DNA from: Robertmurraya korlensis NBRC 107688
GTDB taxonomy: Bacteria > Bacillota > Bacilli > Bacillales > Cytobacillaceae
Direction of reading: 5' to 3'
DNA length: 64,000 nt
Assembly: GCF_001591645.1 (NCBI RefSeq)
Contig: NZ_BCVH01000015.1
Coordinates: 1-64,000, forward strand
Shown here: one piece after another, positions 45,127 to 54,327 of the stretch
Position numbering within the stretch: position 1 is the stretch's first letter
Layout of the letters: every line of letters starts with the position of its first letter
Notes under the pieces: model-generated
Database searches by the model: none
What the model was told of the DNA's origin: nothing
The model's input: only the letters and a program-made list of their open reading frames with translations
Position numbers and translations under genes: made by a program

Positions 45127-47043
45127 TTATATAAAAATGGGCTCAGCATCTTTGATCACTGCATAGCCTAATTTTTCAGTAACTTCTTTTATAAACTGAC
45201 TCGATTGTATCATACTGATAAGCTCTTTTCCTTGCATGCTCTCAAAAAATGAAACGGTCATTAACAGGTCATAACGTTCTTCTGCAACAGGAAGAAACTC
45301 TAAGCCCATCGCCCGGGCCGCAGGGAAAATTCCTAGTCCAACTGCCCTCGGATCCCCCTTTACTTCGGCAGCCACACTTAGATGAGAAAACATTTCACGA
45401 TTATACCCATTGACTACACTTGGTTTCATTCCAGCCTCTTTTAAAAGCAAATCGAATAACATTCGCGTACCAGCTCCCTTTTGCCGATTCACAAAATGAG
45501 CCTGCTTTTCAACTATATCTTGCACCGTTTCTATTTGAAGTGGGTTCCCTTTAGGTAAAAACCACCCTTGGCTTCTACGTAAAAATGGATACAGGACAAC
45601 CTCTTGACCACTTACATACTTTCGTACATAAGAAAGATTGTATTCCTTTGTTTCCGGATCGAGTAGGTGAATACCGGCCACATGTGCTTCTCCTTTTCGA
45701 ATCGCCATGATGCCAGCCATACTCCCCACATGAGAGGATAATATTTTTGTCCCATACGACTTCTTCATATAAGTCGATAATAAATCAATCGTCAAGTCAT
45801 GGCTCCCGATGCATACAATCGATCGTTGTATTTCCTCTAGCGGCTTCCACAGCTCTACCTCAACCATGTCTCCTTGCTCATAGCCCAAATGGTCTGGAGG
45901 AACAATAAGGATCCCATCTGCTTTTACGAGTGACATGGTGACGCCAGCCGCTCGGGTAAGTGGATTAGCCACGAACACACCGTTTACATAACCGATATTC
46001 ATACGAACGAAGTCCTCCGCTCCCATCGTCGATACAATTCTACGACCTAGCTTTACCTGGAGCTTGGTTCGTCTCGGAACGGGTATTTGAAGATACTTAC
46101 AAATAAGGGGCTGAACAAACCATTCTAACGAAAGATAGGCGGACACGGGGTATCCCGGAATCCCGATAACAATCGTTCCGTTAATTTCCCCTATTATGAC
46201 TGGTTTCCCAGGTCTAGTAGCTACACCATGGGTGAAAACCTCACCGAGCTCTTCAATGATATGGACGGTGTAATCCTTTGAGCCGGCTGAGGAACCTGCG
46301 TTAATAACAACAATCTCTGAATTTTCTGTTGCATGTAAAAGTGCCTTTTTAATCTGGTCAGGCTCATCCTTCACAATCTCATGAAGGTTCGCTTCTCCAC
46401 CCCATTCGTTCACATAGTTCGCAATAACCGTACCATTAAATTCAATCAGCTTTCCCGTACCAGCCATTTCTGATGGGGAAACAAGCTCATTTCCCGTCGG
46501 AATCACTGTGACGATCGGCTTTTTTACGACATCGACCTCCTGTGTGTGTGAGGCTAACAATACGCCAATATCAACAGGTCGTATCCGATGTCCTTGTGTA
46601 AAAAGCATTTCCTCCTGGACAATATCTTCACCAATTGGGCGAATGTGCTGCCACGGGGAAGCTGGTTCAATAATCTCGATGGTGTCCTCATCGATTTCTT
46701 CTACATTTTCAATCATAATGACGGCATCAAACGGATAGGGTACTACATTTCCTGTGTCTACGAATATAAAGCCTTCTCCCCTCTTGAGTAGAAGGGGGTG
46801 CTGTTCATGTGCTCCATAGGTATCTTCAGACCTTACTGCAATCCCATCCATTGCAGATGCATGATAATGGGGCATGGAGGACCTCGCATAAATAGGAACG
46901 GCTGTTACTCGACCAAGGGCTGCTGAACTTTGCACTTTTTCTATTTTTCTTTTTGGTGGAAATTTCTCCAAAAGCTCCGTTAATGCTTCGGCTCTTCGCT
47001 TATCCTCTAAGTAAATTTTACGCTTATATTGTTTGCTCACCAT
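45127..47043 (-). CDS. MoeA-like molybdotransferase fused to a molybdate-binding-like domain
   Basis: Two-domain protein of 638 residues. The first 400 are MoeA (SMPHYHASAMDGIAV, DTGNVVPYPFDAVIMIE, NAGSSAGSKDYTVHIIEELG, KPVIIGEINGTIVIGIPGYPVSAY). The last 230 resemble a type-2 periplasmic-binding fold (COG1910: VCIGSHDLTIDLLSTYM, SSHVGSMAGIMAIRKGEAHVAGIHLLDPETKEYN, NRQKGAGTRMLFDLLL). No signal peptide is present, so the binding domain is cytoplasmic and may sense or hand over molybdate or tungstate. The start is ATG 47043 with AGGGTG about 8 bases before. It sits beside a normal moeA. Confidence 0.9.
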   Translation of the reverse strand: MVSKQYKRKIYLEDKRRAEALTELLEKFPPKRKIEKVQSSAALGRVTAVPIYARSSMPHYHASAMDGIAVRSEDTYGAHEQHPLLLKRGEGFIFVDTGNVVPYPFDAVIMIENVEEIDEDTIEIIEPASPWQHIRPIGEDIVQEEMLFTQGHRIRPVDIGVLLASHTQEVDVVKKPIVTVIPTGNELVSPSEMAGTGKLIEFNGTVIANYVNEWGGEANLHEIVKDEPDQIKKALLHATENSEIVVINAGSSAGSKDYTVHIIEELGEVFTHGVATRPGKPVIIGEINGTIVIGIPGYPVSAYLSLEWFVQPLICKYLQIPVPRRTKLQVKLGRRIVSTMGAEDFVRMNIGYVNGVFVANPLTRAAGVTMSLVKADGILIVPPDHLGYEQGDMVEVELWKPLEEIQRSIVCIGSHDLTIDLLSTYMKKSYGTKILSSHVGSMAGIMAIRKGEAHVAGIHLLDPETKEYNLSYVRKYVSGQEVVLYPFLRRSQGWFLPKGNPLQIETVQDIVEKQAHFVNRQKGAGTRMLFDLLLKEAGMKPSVVNGYNREMFSHLSVAAEVKGDPRAVGLGIFPAARAMGLEFLPVAEERYDLLMTVSFFESMQGKELISMIQSSQFIKEVTEKLGYAVIKDAEPIFI

Positions 47044-47055
47044 TATGTCCACACC

Positions 47056-48285
47056 CTATTTAAATAATCGTACATGTACTATCGTTCCTTTAGTCATTCC
47101 TTCACTTGGGGACGGAATTTTAACTAGGCCGTCACTTTTCACAAGCGTTGAAAGGAGCCCTGATTTTCCAAATATCGGTTCTGCTAGCCATTTTCCATCC
47201 TTATTTTTTAAGCTAACCCTCACAAAATCGGTTCTTCCTGGAGCGGAAGGAATATTTTTTGTGATCTCTGCTTTAAGGCATTCTGGTACGAATGGTTTTA
47301 CCCCTTGAAGACATTGTAAAATATGGATTCCAAATAATTGAAAAATGATCATCGCTGAAGCTGGATGGCCTGGAAGTCCTAGAACCGGCTTTCCATCAGC
47401 TGCTGCTATAATGGTTGGTTTACCTGGTTTAATTGCCACACCATGGACAAACACACCTGGTTTACCTAGTGACTCTATTACCTCCATGGAATGATCCTTT
47501 GTCCCCACTGAACTCCCGCCCGAAAGGACTAGAAAGTCGACTTTATCAAACCATTCCTTCATGCTTTTCGTTAAATCCTCCACATTGTCTGAGACAATTC
47601 CTGCATATTGGAAGATATGGCCACTATCTCGAACGATTGAGCCTATCGTCATCACATTTATATCTCGGACCTCTCCGATTTGAAGATGAGGCACATTCAT
47701 CGGGACAATTTCATCGCCCGTTGATAGATACCCAACAACCGGTTTCCTCCACACGGTTACATCGGTAATTCCTTGTGCAGCAAGTGCTCCAAGCTCCTGG
47801 GAACGAAGTCTTCTCCCTTTTGGTAAAAGAAGCTCCCCCATTCTGACGTCCTCGCCAATCCCTATCACATTTTCTCCAGGAGTCACTTGTCTGTACACAT
47901 TCAAAAGCCCACTAAGATCCTCACAGTGTTCGATCATAATCACGGCATCACATTCATCTGGAACCATCCCACCTGTCGGAACATAGATGGCTTCTCCGAA
48001 GTTAACGGCAGTCGTCACTTCCTGGCCCATCCTTACTTCTCCAACTACAGATAAAAAACCCGGCATCGATTCCGAGGCTCCAAAGGTATCCTCTGCTCTT
48101 AGCGCATACCCGTCCACAGAAGACCTTCTGAAATTCGGGACATTTTCTTTTGTTACAATGTCTTCAGCTAATACGTAATGAAGGGCATCCAAAAGAGGGA
48201 TGTTGATTTTCTCTACTAAAGGTTTTACTTTTTCTTCTATTAGCTGATAGGTTTCTTCTACTGACTTTACTTGGAAAAATTTCAT
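47056..48285 (-). CDS. moeA: Molybdopterin molybdotransferase MoeA
   Basis: Inserts molybdate into adenylated molybdopterin. It is 409 residues with RRSSVDGYALRAEDTFGA, PTGGMVPDECDAVIMIEHCE, STGDEIV, LSGGSSVGTKDHSMEVIESLG and KPGKPTIIAAADGKPVLGLPGHPASA. It is complete, with the C-terminal domain IV. Its ATG overlaps the mobA stop by four bases. Two MoeA-type proteins in a row suggest division of labour, for example one for the bis-MGD cofactor of formate dehydrogenase. Confidence 0.96.
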   Translation of the reverse strand: MKFFQVKSVEETYQLIEEKVKPLVEKINIPLLDALHYVLAEDIVTKENVPNFRRSSVDGYALRAEDTFGASESMPGFLSVVGEVRMGQEVTTAVNFGEAIYVPTGGMVPDECDAVIMIEHCEDLSGLLNVYRQVTPGENVIGIGEDVRMGELLLPKGRRLRSQELGALAAQGITDVTVWRKPVVGYLSTGDEIVPMNVPHLQIGEVRDINVMTIGSIVRDSGHIFQYAGIVSDNVEDLTKSMKEWFDKVDFLVLSGGSSVGTKDHSMEVIESLGKPGVFVHGVAIKPGKPTIIAAADGKPVLGLPGHPASAMIIFQLFGIHILQCLQGVKPFVPECLKAEITKNIPSAPGRTDFVRVSLKNKDGKWLAEPIFGKSGLLSTLVKSDGLVKIPSPSEGMTKGTIVHVRLFK

Positions 48286-48890
48286 CTCTTCTCACTACCT
48301 TTTGTTCTGACACGCAACGCTTTCTCATACTCTTTCGGATCATTCATATTAAACATATCCGTTTCTTTTATCATTATTTGCTTCCTTTGAAGCAATTCTT
48401 CTGTTACAACTTGTACGTTAAGCTGCTCGAGAACCGAGCGAATTCGCAGCTGATTATTCGTTAAGGCATTCGTGACCACCTGTAACGCATCCTTTCGGTA
48501 GGCACCATATAGTGGATGTAATTGACCACCAAGCTCGGGAATGACCGCCTGGTACTCATCTAACCCCGTAAGGAGAAAATCACCCAAGCTTGATGAAATA
48601 AAGGGCATATCACAAGCCACGATTAAATTAGCATTTGTAGTAGTTGCTGTTAACCCGGCATGTATCCCGGCAATCGGCCCTTTTCCTTTTTGCATGTCCT
48701 CTACCATCGGGATTCCTAAAAACTCAAAATCTCGAAACGTATTTGTGACAATGAGGAGCTGGTCCGTAATTTTTGTTAGCTCATGAGCAATTCTTTCAAT
48801 CACGGTAGCACCTTCTATTGTCAATAACGCCTTATTCTGACCCATTCGACTCGATTTGCCACCAGCTAAAATAATTCCCGTTCTGCTCAT
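48282..48890 (-). CDS. mobA: Molybdenum cofactor guanylyltransferase MobA
   Basis: Attaches GMP to molybdopterin, giving the MGD form needed by formate dehydrogenase. It is 202 residues. The nucleotide-binding loop is ILAGGKSSRMGQNKALL near the start, with IVACDMPFISS in the middle. I start at ATG 48890 (AAGGGTGG 8 bases upstream); a GTG four codons earlier overlaps the ribosome site. It fits exactly between fdhE and moeA. Confidence 0.95.
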   Translation of the reverse strand: MSRTGIILAGGKSSRMGQNKALLTIEGATVIERIAHELTKITDQLLIVTNTFRDFEFLGIPMVEDMQKGKGPIAGIHAGLTATTTNANLIVACDMPFISSSLGDFLLTGLDEYQAVIPELGGQLHPLYGAYRKDALQVVTNALTNNQLRIRSVLEQLNVQVVTEELLQRKQIMIKETDMFNMNDPKEYEKALRVRTKGSEKR

Positions 48891-48910
48891 CTCATTTGCC
48901 ACCCTTCTTT

Positions 48911-49702
48911 TTAATGAGTAACTGCTTTTGTAGGAATTCCATATCCACGTTCTTGAGCGATATAATCCAAATGAATCGATTTATGATCAAGAAGCTGTGG
49001 AGATTCTTTTTTAATCATTTTTCGAACATCAATTACTTTGGTATATCCTTTGCAGCTATCGCAAATATGAATTTGTTCATTCTCTTGGCCTTCTAGTTTT
49101 AAAATTTCAATCTTTGTGTGATCCTCTGTTCCACAATGGGCACAACTGATTTTCTTTTCCTGCCAAGAATAATTACAGCGTGGACAAATTAGCTCTTTTT
49201 TTCCCTTTTTACTTATAATGGCCAAACGAGCCGGCTCTCCACAAGCCACACATCCATGTTGGTGGTCTGCTAAATCTAGCTCCTCTTTATGGTCCAAAAC
49301 GAGCTTTTGAAGAAATGGTCTCGTGGCGTGCTCCGCGATAAAGAACGGTAACCACTTTGCTATTGATAGATTCTTAGCATACTCTTCAAAATAAAAGAAA
49401 TTTGTTGCTACACTTGCTTCAAACCACTCTTTTAATAGGCTCTCATGTAACGATTGTCTAAGAAGGCTGTACTCTTTGGCAAGTGATGGTTGTTCTAACT
49501 CCAAAAGAGTTAAAAGCTCGTGAATAAAGGTGTGGTATCTTTCTGTGTTAATGTCTAATTGTAACTGTGGAATCAGTGGAAACGTACCTCCAGAGCCTTT
49601 TGCTATAACTATATCTGTACCCTCTATCCTGCTGGCCCAATTGTGGCTTGTTTGCTCAATCCGTTTCTGAAGCTCTTCGTAATGCTGATTATCTGTGCTC
49701 AA
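48911..49702 (-). CDS. fdhE: Formate dehydrogenase accessory protein FdhE
   Basis: Required for maturation of respiratory formate dehydrogenases; in E. coli it is an iron-binding rubredoxin-like protein that interacts with the Tat-exported catalytic subunit. Of 263 residues, the N-terminal 150 are helical and the C-terminal part has four CxxC pairs (GCVACGEPA, CPRCNYSW, CAHCGTEDH, CDSCKGYTKV). The start is TTG 49702 with AGAGGTG six bases before, preferred over the GTG at 49711 inside that site. It follows the structural genes. Confidence 0.93.
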   Translation of the reverse strand: MSTDNQHYEELQKRIEQTSHNWASRIEGTDIVIAKGSGGTFPLIPQLQLDINTERYHTFIHELLTLLELEQPSLAKEYSLLRQSLHESLLKEWFEASVATNFFYFEEYAKNLSIAKWLPFFIAEHATRPFLQKLVLDHKEELDLADHQHGCVACGEPARLAIISKKGKKELICPRCNYSWQEKKISCAHCGTEDHTKIEILKLEGQENEQIHICDSCKGYTKVIDVRKMIKKESPQLLDHKSIHLDYIAQERGYGIPTKAVTH

Positions 49703-49784
49703 TACACTCACCTCTATCGTAATCTGTATGGAAGAGAAAGGCTATCCCGTTCTAGACAGGATAGCTCTTTCCAGAAATGATTAT

Positions 49785-50465
49785 TTACCCTATCCTTTTG
49801 TCATCTTTCTTTTCTGCATCCTTTAGTTCGTCATACCAGCGTCCGTGGTGTGCCTTCGCATATTCTTCTGGCACGTCTCCTTTTGTCATTCCTCTCAGCG
49901 AGGCTTTTGATCCTGGGTGCCCAACGGATAAGTAAATATGACCAATGACTACAGCAGCGGATAGTCCTAAGCCGATATTATGAATTGGATATGCCCACAT
50001 AACCGCTGCTTGCGGGAAAAATTGCGGAAACCACATAACAAATCCTGAACATATGAGCATGGCCGCAGTTAAAATCGTTAAGATCGAATTAACCTTTTCC
50101 CCTGCGTTATAAAAGTCCTGCTTCGGAATGTTCGCATGACCACCGAAAAACTCCTTTGGAAATTCCTTAAAAAAGGCAAAGTCATGCTTTTTCCAAGACA
50201 TGATTTGTTTTATCCAGAAAAAGAAGCCTTTTGGGTCAGCCAAAAGGATGATGACCACAGGTAAAACAAAGAATATAGCCGCAATTCGATGAACCAATCT
50301 TGCTCCTGCGGGTCCTCCAAATACCGCATATAACCAATCAAAATATTCGGTATACATCGGCAGTGCTGATATATATAGGACAAAAAAAGCTGCGGCATTT
50401 AACCAATGCACGAAGATAATAGGCTTGCTAAAACGTTTTACCATTTTTGGGTTTCCCTTACTCAT
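49785..50465 (-). CDS. fdnI: Formate dehydrogenase cytochrome b556 (gamma) subunit
   Basis: Membrane subunit that takes electrons from the beta subunit through two hemes b to menaquinone. It is 226 residues with four membrane helices. Candidate heme histidines are in IFVHWLNAAAF, RLVHRIAAIFF and AVVIGHIYLSVGHPG, matching the FdnI/FdoI pattern. I start at ATG 50465, which overlaps the end of fdnH by 8 bases with AAGGGAG 9 bases before. It indicates a respiratory rather than soluble formate dehydrogenase. Confidence 0.93.
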   Translation of the reverse strand: MSKGNPKMVKRFSKPIIFVHWLNAAAFFVLYISALPMYTEYFDWLYAVFGGPAGARLVHRIAAIFFVLPVVIILLADPKGFFFWIKQIMSWKKHDFAFFKEFPKEFFGGHANIPKQDFYNAGEKVNSILTILTAAMLICSGFVMWFPQFFPQAAVMWAYPIHNIGLGLSAAVVIGHIYLSVGHPGSKASLRGMTKGDVPEEYAKAHHGRWYDELKDAEKKDDKRIG

Positions 50466-51279
50466 GGTGATCCACTCCCTTATCTCCATTTTTCACTTTC
50501 GCTATCGAATTGGAAATCACTGCTCCAATGACCGCCATGGTGGTTACACCAAGCATGGCCTTTCCTATTGGTTGTGCATAATCCTTCCATACGACCTGTG
50601 AAAGAGCCACCTTAGGATTTTCAGGTAAACCATAAACAGACGGCTTATCAGCCAGAAGATACACCGTTGTGGTCCCTTTAATTCCTTGAGGGTTATAAAT
50701 ATTGGCATTTGGGAAGCGATCCTTCACTTGTAAAAGGCGACTGTTTGCTTCAGAGAGCACCGCTTCACGCTCATCGTAAATTAAGCAATCGGTATGACAA
50801 GCAGTCACACATGCCGGTTGCAGCCCTTGTTCCAGGCGATCGGTACAAAGCGTACACTTTTGCGCTTTTCGATATTCCTTGCCGCGTTTATCTTTATAGG
50901 TTGCTAGACTAATCACATTGAATTGACAGCCCTGGACACAATAACCACAACCAACACACTTATCGGCATCAACAACAACCGATCCAAATTTTGTATGGCT
51001 GATTGCATCCTCCGGACAAGCCTTTTCACAGCCTGCTTGCACACAATGCAGGCAGGATTGATGACGGAACAACCACTCAAATCCACCATTTGTCGTTTCT
51101 TGTTCATTAAATGTAAGGACATTCCACGTATGAGCTGTTAGCTGCTCATGCGACTGGATACTTCCCTGGAATTCCTCATATTCAGGCGGTAGGTCATTCC
51201 AGTTTTTACAAGCAACCATACACGCACGACAGCCGTCACACTTCGTTACATCAACAAATTTTAAATATTCTGCAGCCAT
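50458..51279 (-). CDS. fdnH: Formate dehydrogenase iron-sulfur (beta) subunit
   Basis: Electron-transfer subunit with four 4Fe-4S clusters, 273 residues. Clusters are built from KCDGCRACMVACKNW, CLHCVQAGCEKACPEDAI, KCVGCGYCVQGCQF and KCTLCTDRL/ACVTACHTDC. A single C-terminal membrane helix (about 243-262, MLGVTTMAVIGAVISNSIAKV) anchors it, as in E. coli FdnH. It starts 2 bases after the fdnG stop codon, and its end overlaps fdnI. Confidence 0.95.
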   Translation of the reverse strand: MAAEYLKFVDVTKCDGCRACMVACKNWNDLPPEYEEFQGSIQSHEQLTAHTWNVLTFNEQETTNGGFEWLFRHQSCLHCVQAGCEKACPEDAISHTKFGSVVVDADKCVGCGYCVQGCQFNVISLATYKDKRGKEYRKAQKCTLCTDRLEQGLQPACVTACHTDCLIYDEREAVLSEANSRLLQVKDRFPNANIYNPQGIKGTTTVYLLADKPSVYGLPENPKVALSQVVWKDYAQPIGKAMLGVTTMAVIGAVISNSIAKVKNGDKGVDHHE

Positions 51280-51281
51280 TA

Positions 51282-54263
51282 TTACGCCCTCCTTACATCA
51301 CATAGGAATGCTTTATATTCTGGAATAGTTGTATTCGCATCACCGATATGTGGCGTTAATCGGTTTGCAGTTTCTCCAGTGACAATTCCTTTGTAGCCAA
51401 AGTGCCAAGGCATTCCTATTTGGTGGACGGTTTTTTCCTTCAGCTTGTGTGGCTTAAAGCGCTTTGTTACTAAGGCGTACGCCTCTACCTTGCCACGAGC
51501 AGAAGTCACAATGACCTTATCCTTGTTCTTAATTCCTTTTTCCTTTGCTAGCTCTTCACTCATTTCAATAAACATATGTGAAGCAAGTTCAGATAACCAA
51601 GGCTGGTTCCGCGTCATTGCCCCTGATTGCCAATGCTCTGATATGCGGTAGGTTGTTGCGACAATTGGAAAATCCTTTGCTTCCCCTTTTGCATTCATCT
51701 CTTCCAATCCATATTTTACGGCTGGATTTAGCTGAATGTTTGAAAACACATTAGAAACCGGATTCTCGTATGGCTCATAATGCTCAGGGAAGGGACCTTC
51801 ATTTACTCCTGCAAACAGTCCCCCTTTTCCTGTTGGAAGCATAAAAAACGCATCGGTTCCACCTTCTATATCTGGTGCTCGATCCTTAGGGAAATCTGCC
51901 ACGTCATTGCCAACCCAAAGCCTTTTGGCAGCATCCCAGTAAACAACAGTTTTGTCCTTTGACCATGGTTGACCACTAGGGTTACAAGAGGCACGATTTC
52001 CAAGTATCCGGCGATTCGCCGGCCATGCCCATGACCAGTTTAAGAAATTGCCCATGCCTTCATCTGTATGATCGCGACGCTTAGACAAATTGCCTTCCTC
52101 TGTATAAAAGCCGCAATAAATCCAGTTTCCGCTGCATGTTGAACCATCGTCTTTTAAATTAGCAAAAAGTGAAATTTGTTTTTTCGTGTTCATATCGTAC
52201 CCATTGATTTCTCTACAAACGAGGTCAATGTCAGGGTGATTTCCATGTCCGTAGTCCCAAGACATTGCCTTAATAGGTGTATCCGCGGGCTTCGTACTAT
52301 TTTGATAGAGTTCCTTCAAGCGAAGCGCCAGTAAATGAATAATTTCTAAATCAGCCTTTGACTCACCCTTTGGCTGGATTGCTTGCCAACGGTACTGCAT
52401 CCAGCGACCGCTATTAGTGATAGAGCCTTCTTTTTCAAAAGATGCACATGCCGGTAAGAAGAATACCTCTGTTTGAATATCAGCAGGTTTGGAACCAGCA
52501 CCTTCCTGCCAAAATGCGGATGTTTCTGTTTCCCAAAGGTCAACAGCGACCATCCACTTTAGCTTGCTTAGTGCTTCTTTTTCCTTACCTGCATTCGGTC
52601 CCCCAACTACTGGATTGGTTCCAAACATTAATAGACCTTCAAGTTCACCTGCATACATCGCATCAAATAAGCGCATATGCGAATAATCCTTTTTCGGTGT
52701 TAGCTTTGGCATGTATTGATAACCAAATTCGTTCTGTGCCGTAGCGTTGTTCCCATAGTACGCTTTTAACATGCTTGTATAAAACTTAGGCTTATTCCTC
52801 CAATACCCAGACTTCGGTGTATTTTTTTCGAGAAAGCCTTTGTAGGTTGCTTCTTCTGGAGAAGCAGTCGGTACTTCCATATACCCGTTTACATTGTGAT
52901 ACAGTAAGCCAAAGTCCGTGGAGCCTTGAACATTTGATTCACCGCGAAGTGCGTTAACACCGCCGCCAGGCATTCCTACGTTTCCAAGCAACAGCTGCAG
53001 CATGGCATAAATACGAACGTTTTGCGTTCCGACGGTATGTTGGGTAGCACCCATGGCATAAAGGATCGTTCCGCTTTTACCTGGTTTTCCAGTTGCTCCA
53101 AATGTTTTTGCAATTTCTAGATATGTTTTCTTATCTGTTCCTGTTACACCGATTACTGTCTCCACATCGTAACGGGAATAGTGTTTTTTCATTAATTGGA
53201 ATACACAACGAGGATCTTCTAACGTTAAATCCTTTAGAATTTTCCCTTCCTCATCCTTCTTAAATGCCCAGGAGGTCTTATCATAACTTCGTTTAGCTTC
53301 GTCATAGCTATTGAATAGACCATCTTCAAATGAATACTTCTCATCTACAATAAACGAAGCATTTGTATAGGCAATCACGTATTCCTTATGGTAAAGTTCT
53401 TTTTCTAACATATAGTTGATTAAGCCACCCATGAAGGCAATATCTGAACCTGAGCGAAGCGAACCGTAAATATCCGCTTGCTGTGAGGTTCTTGTGTATC
53501 GTGGGTCAACAGAAATAATTTTCCCACCTTTTCCTTTTGCCTTTAGCAGCCATTTAAAGCTAATAGGATGATTCTCAGCAGGGTTCGCACCGATAATCAT
53601 TGCACAATCAGTATGCTGTAAATCGTTCCAGTGATTTGTCATTGCTCCACGACCGAATGTAGGTGCCAGACCGGCAACCGTTGAACTATGTCATATTCGG
53701 GCCTGATGCTCGATATAGGTTAAACCCATACCAGCACGCATTAACTTCGATAAAAGATACGTTTCTTCGTTATCTAACGCAGCCCCACCCATGCAGGCAA
53801 TCGCTTCTGTCTTATTAACCGTCACTCCATTTTCCATCGTTTGGAAGGTGCGATCGCGAGTTTCTTTCATTTTCTGAGCAACTTTATCCAGTGCCCAATC
53901 CCATTCCACTTCTTCCCATTTGCTACTACCGGCGGCGCGGTACATCGGCTTCTCCTGACGGCGATCGGATGTATACACCTGTCTAACCGTTGTCCCTTTA
54001 CTACAAAGTGCACCTTCGTTAATTGGGTGATCCGGGTCCCCCTCCGTATACACCACTGTATTATCTTTTGAATAGACTAAAATTCCACATCCAACGGCAC
54101 AGTATGGACAAATCGTTGGTGTTGGCTTAAGGCCTGCAATTTTAAAGCTATTTGCTTTCGCTTTTGCTTCATTTTCATTAAATCCAAGCTCCACGACGGC
54201 TAATGTTGCTGCCACAGCCCCCGACAGCTTTAAAAACTGTCTCCTTGTGACATTCATTTCCAT
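51282..54263 (-). CDS. fdnG: Selenocysteine-containing formate dehydrogenase catalytic (alpha) subunit
   Basis: Oxidises formate to CO2 on a bis-MGD molybdenum or tungsten centre, exported by the Tat pathway. Two adjoining frames (54263-53694 and 53690-51282) are joined by an in-frame TGA at 53691-53693, read as selenocysteine 191. The context is HQARI-U-HSSTVAGLAPTFGRGAMTNHW, matching ARVUHGPTVA of E. coli FdnG, with the conserved His next to Sec. A SECIS hairpin follows. Total 993 residues; FdnG has 1015. The Tat signal TRRQFLK is at 6-12 and the 4Fe-4S cluster ligands are Cys52, 55, 59 and 87. The later molybdopterin domains are complete. A plain stop or pseudogene is unlikely. Confidence 0.95.
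53662..53693 (-). promoter_or_regulatory. Bacterial SECIS element with UGA(Sec)
   Basis: After UGA (53693-53691) and 11 bases, GGUUGCCGGUCUGGCACC (53679-53662) forms GGU/ACC and GCC/GGC pairs with a bulged U and the loop GGUCU. This is the SelB-binding geometry of E. coli fdhF, including the 11-base spacing. It codes for TVAGLAP in the protein. Confidence 0.92.
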
Positions 54264-54327
54264 TGCTTTTCCCCCCTATAGAAATCAAACCTTTTATTAA
54301 AATCCTAATTAAATTAGGATGGACCCC

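Noticed and set aside
49155-49270. CxxC-rich part of fdhE as a separate zinc-finger gene
   Set aside because: It is continuous with the FdhE N-terminal domain in one frame and typical of the family.
53643-53693. Nonsense mutation or frameshift splitting the formate dehydrogenase gene
   Set aside because: The two parts are in the same frame, the only interruption is a TGA at the known Sec position, a SECIS hairpin follows, and all accessory genes are intact.
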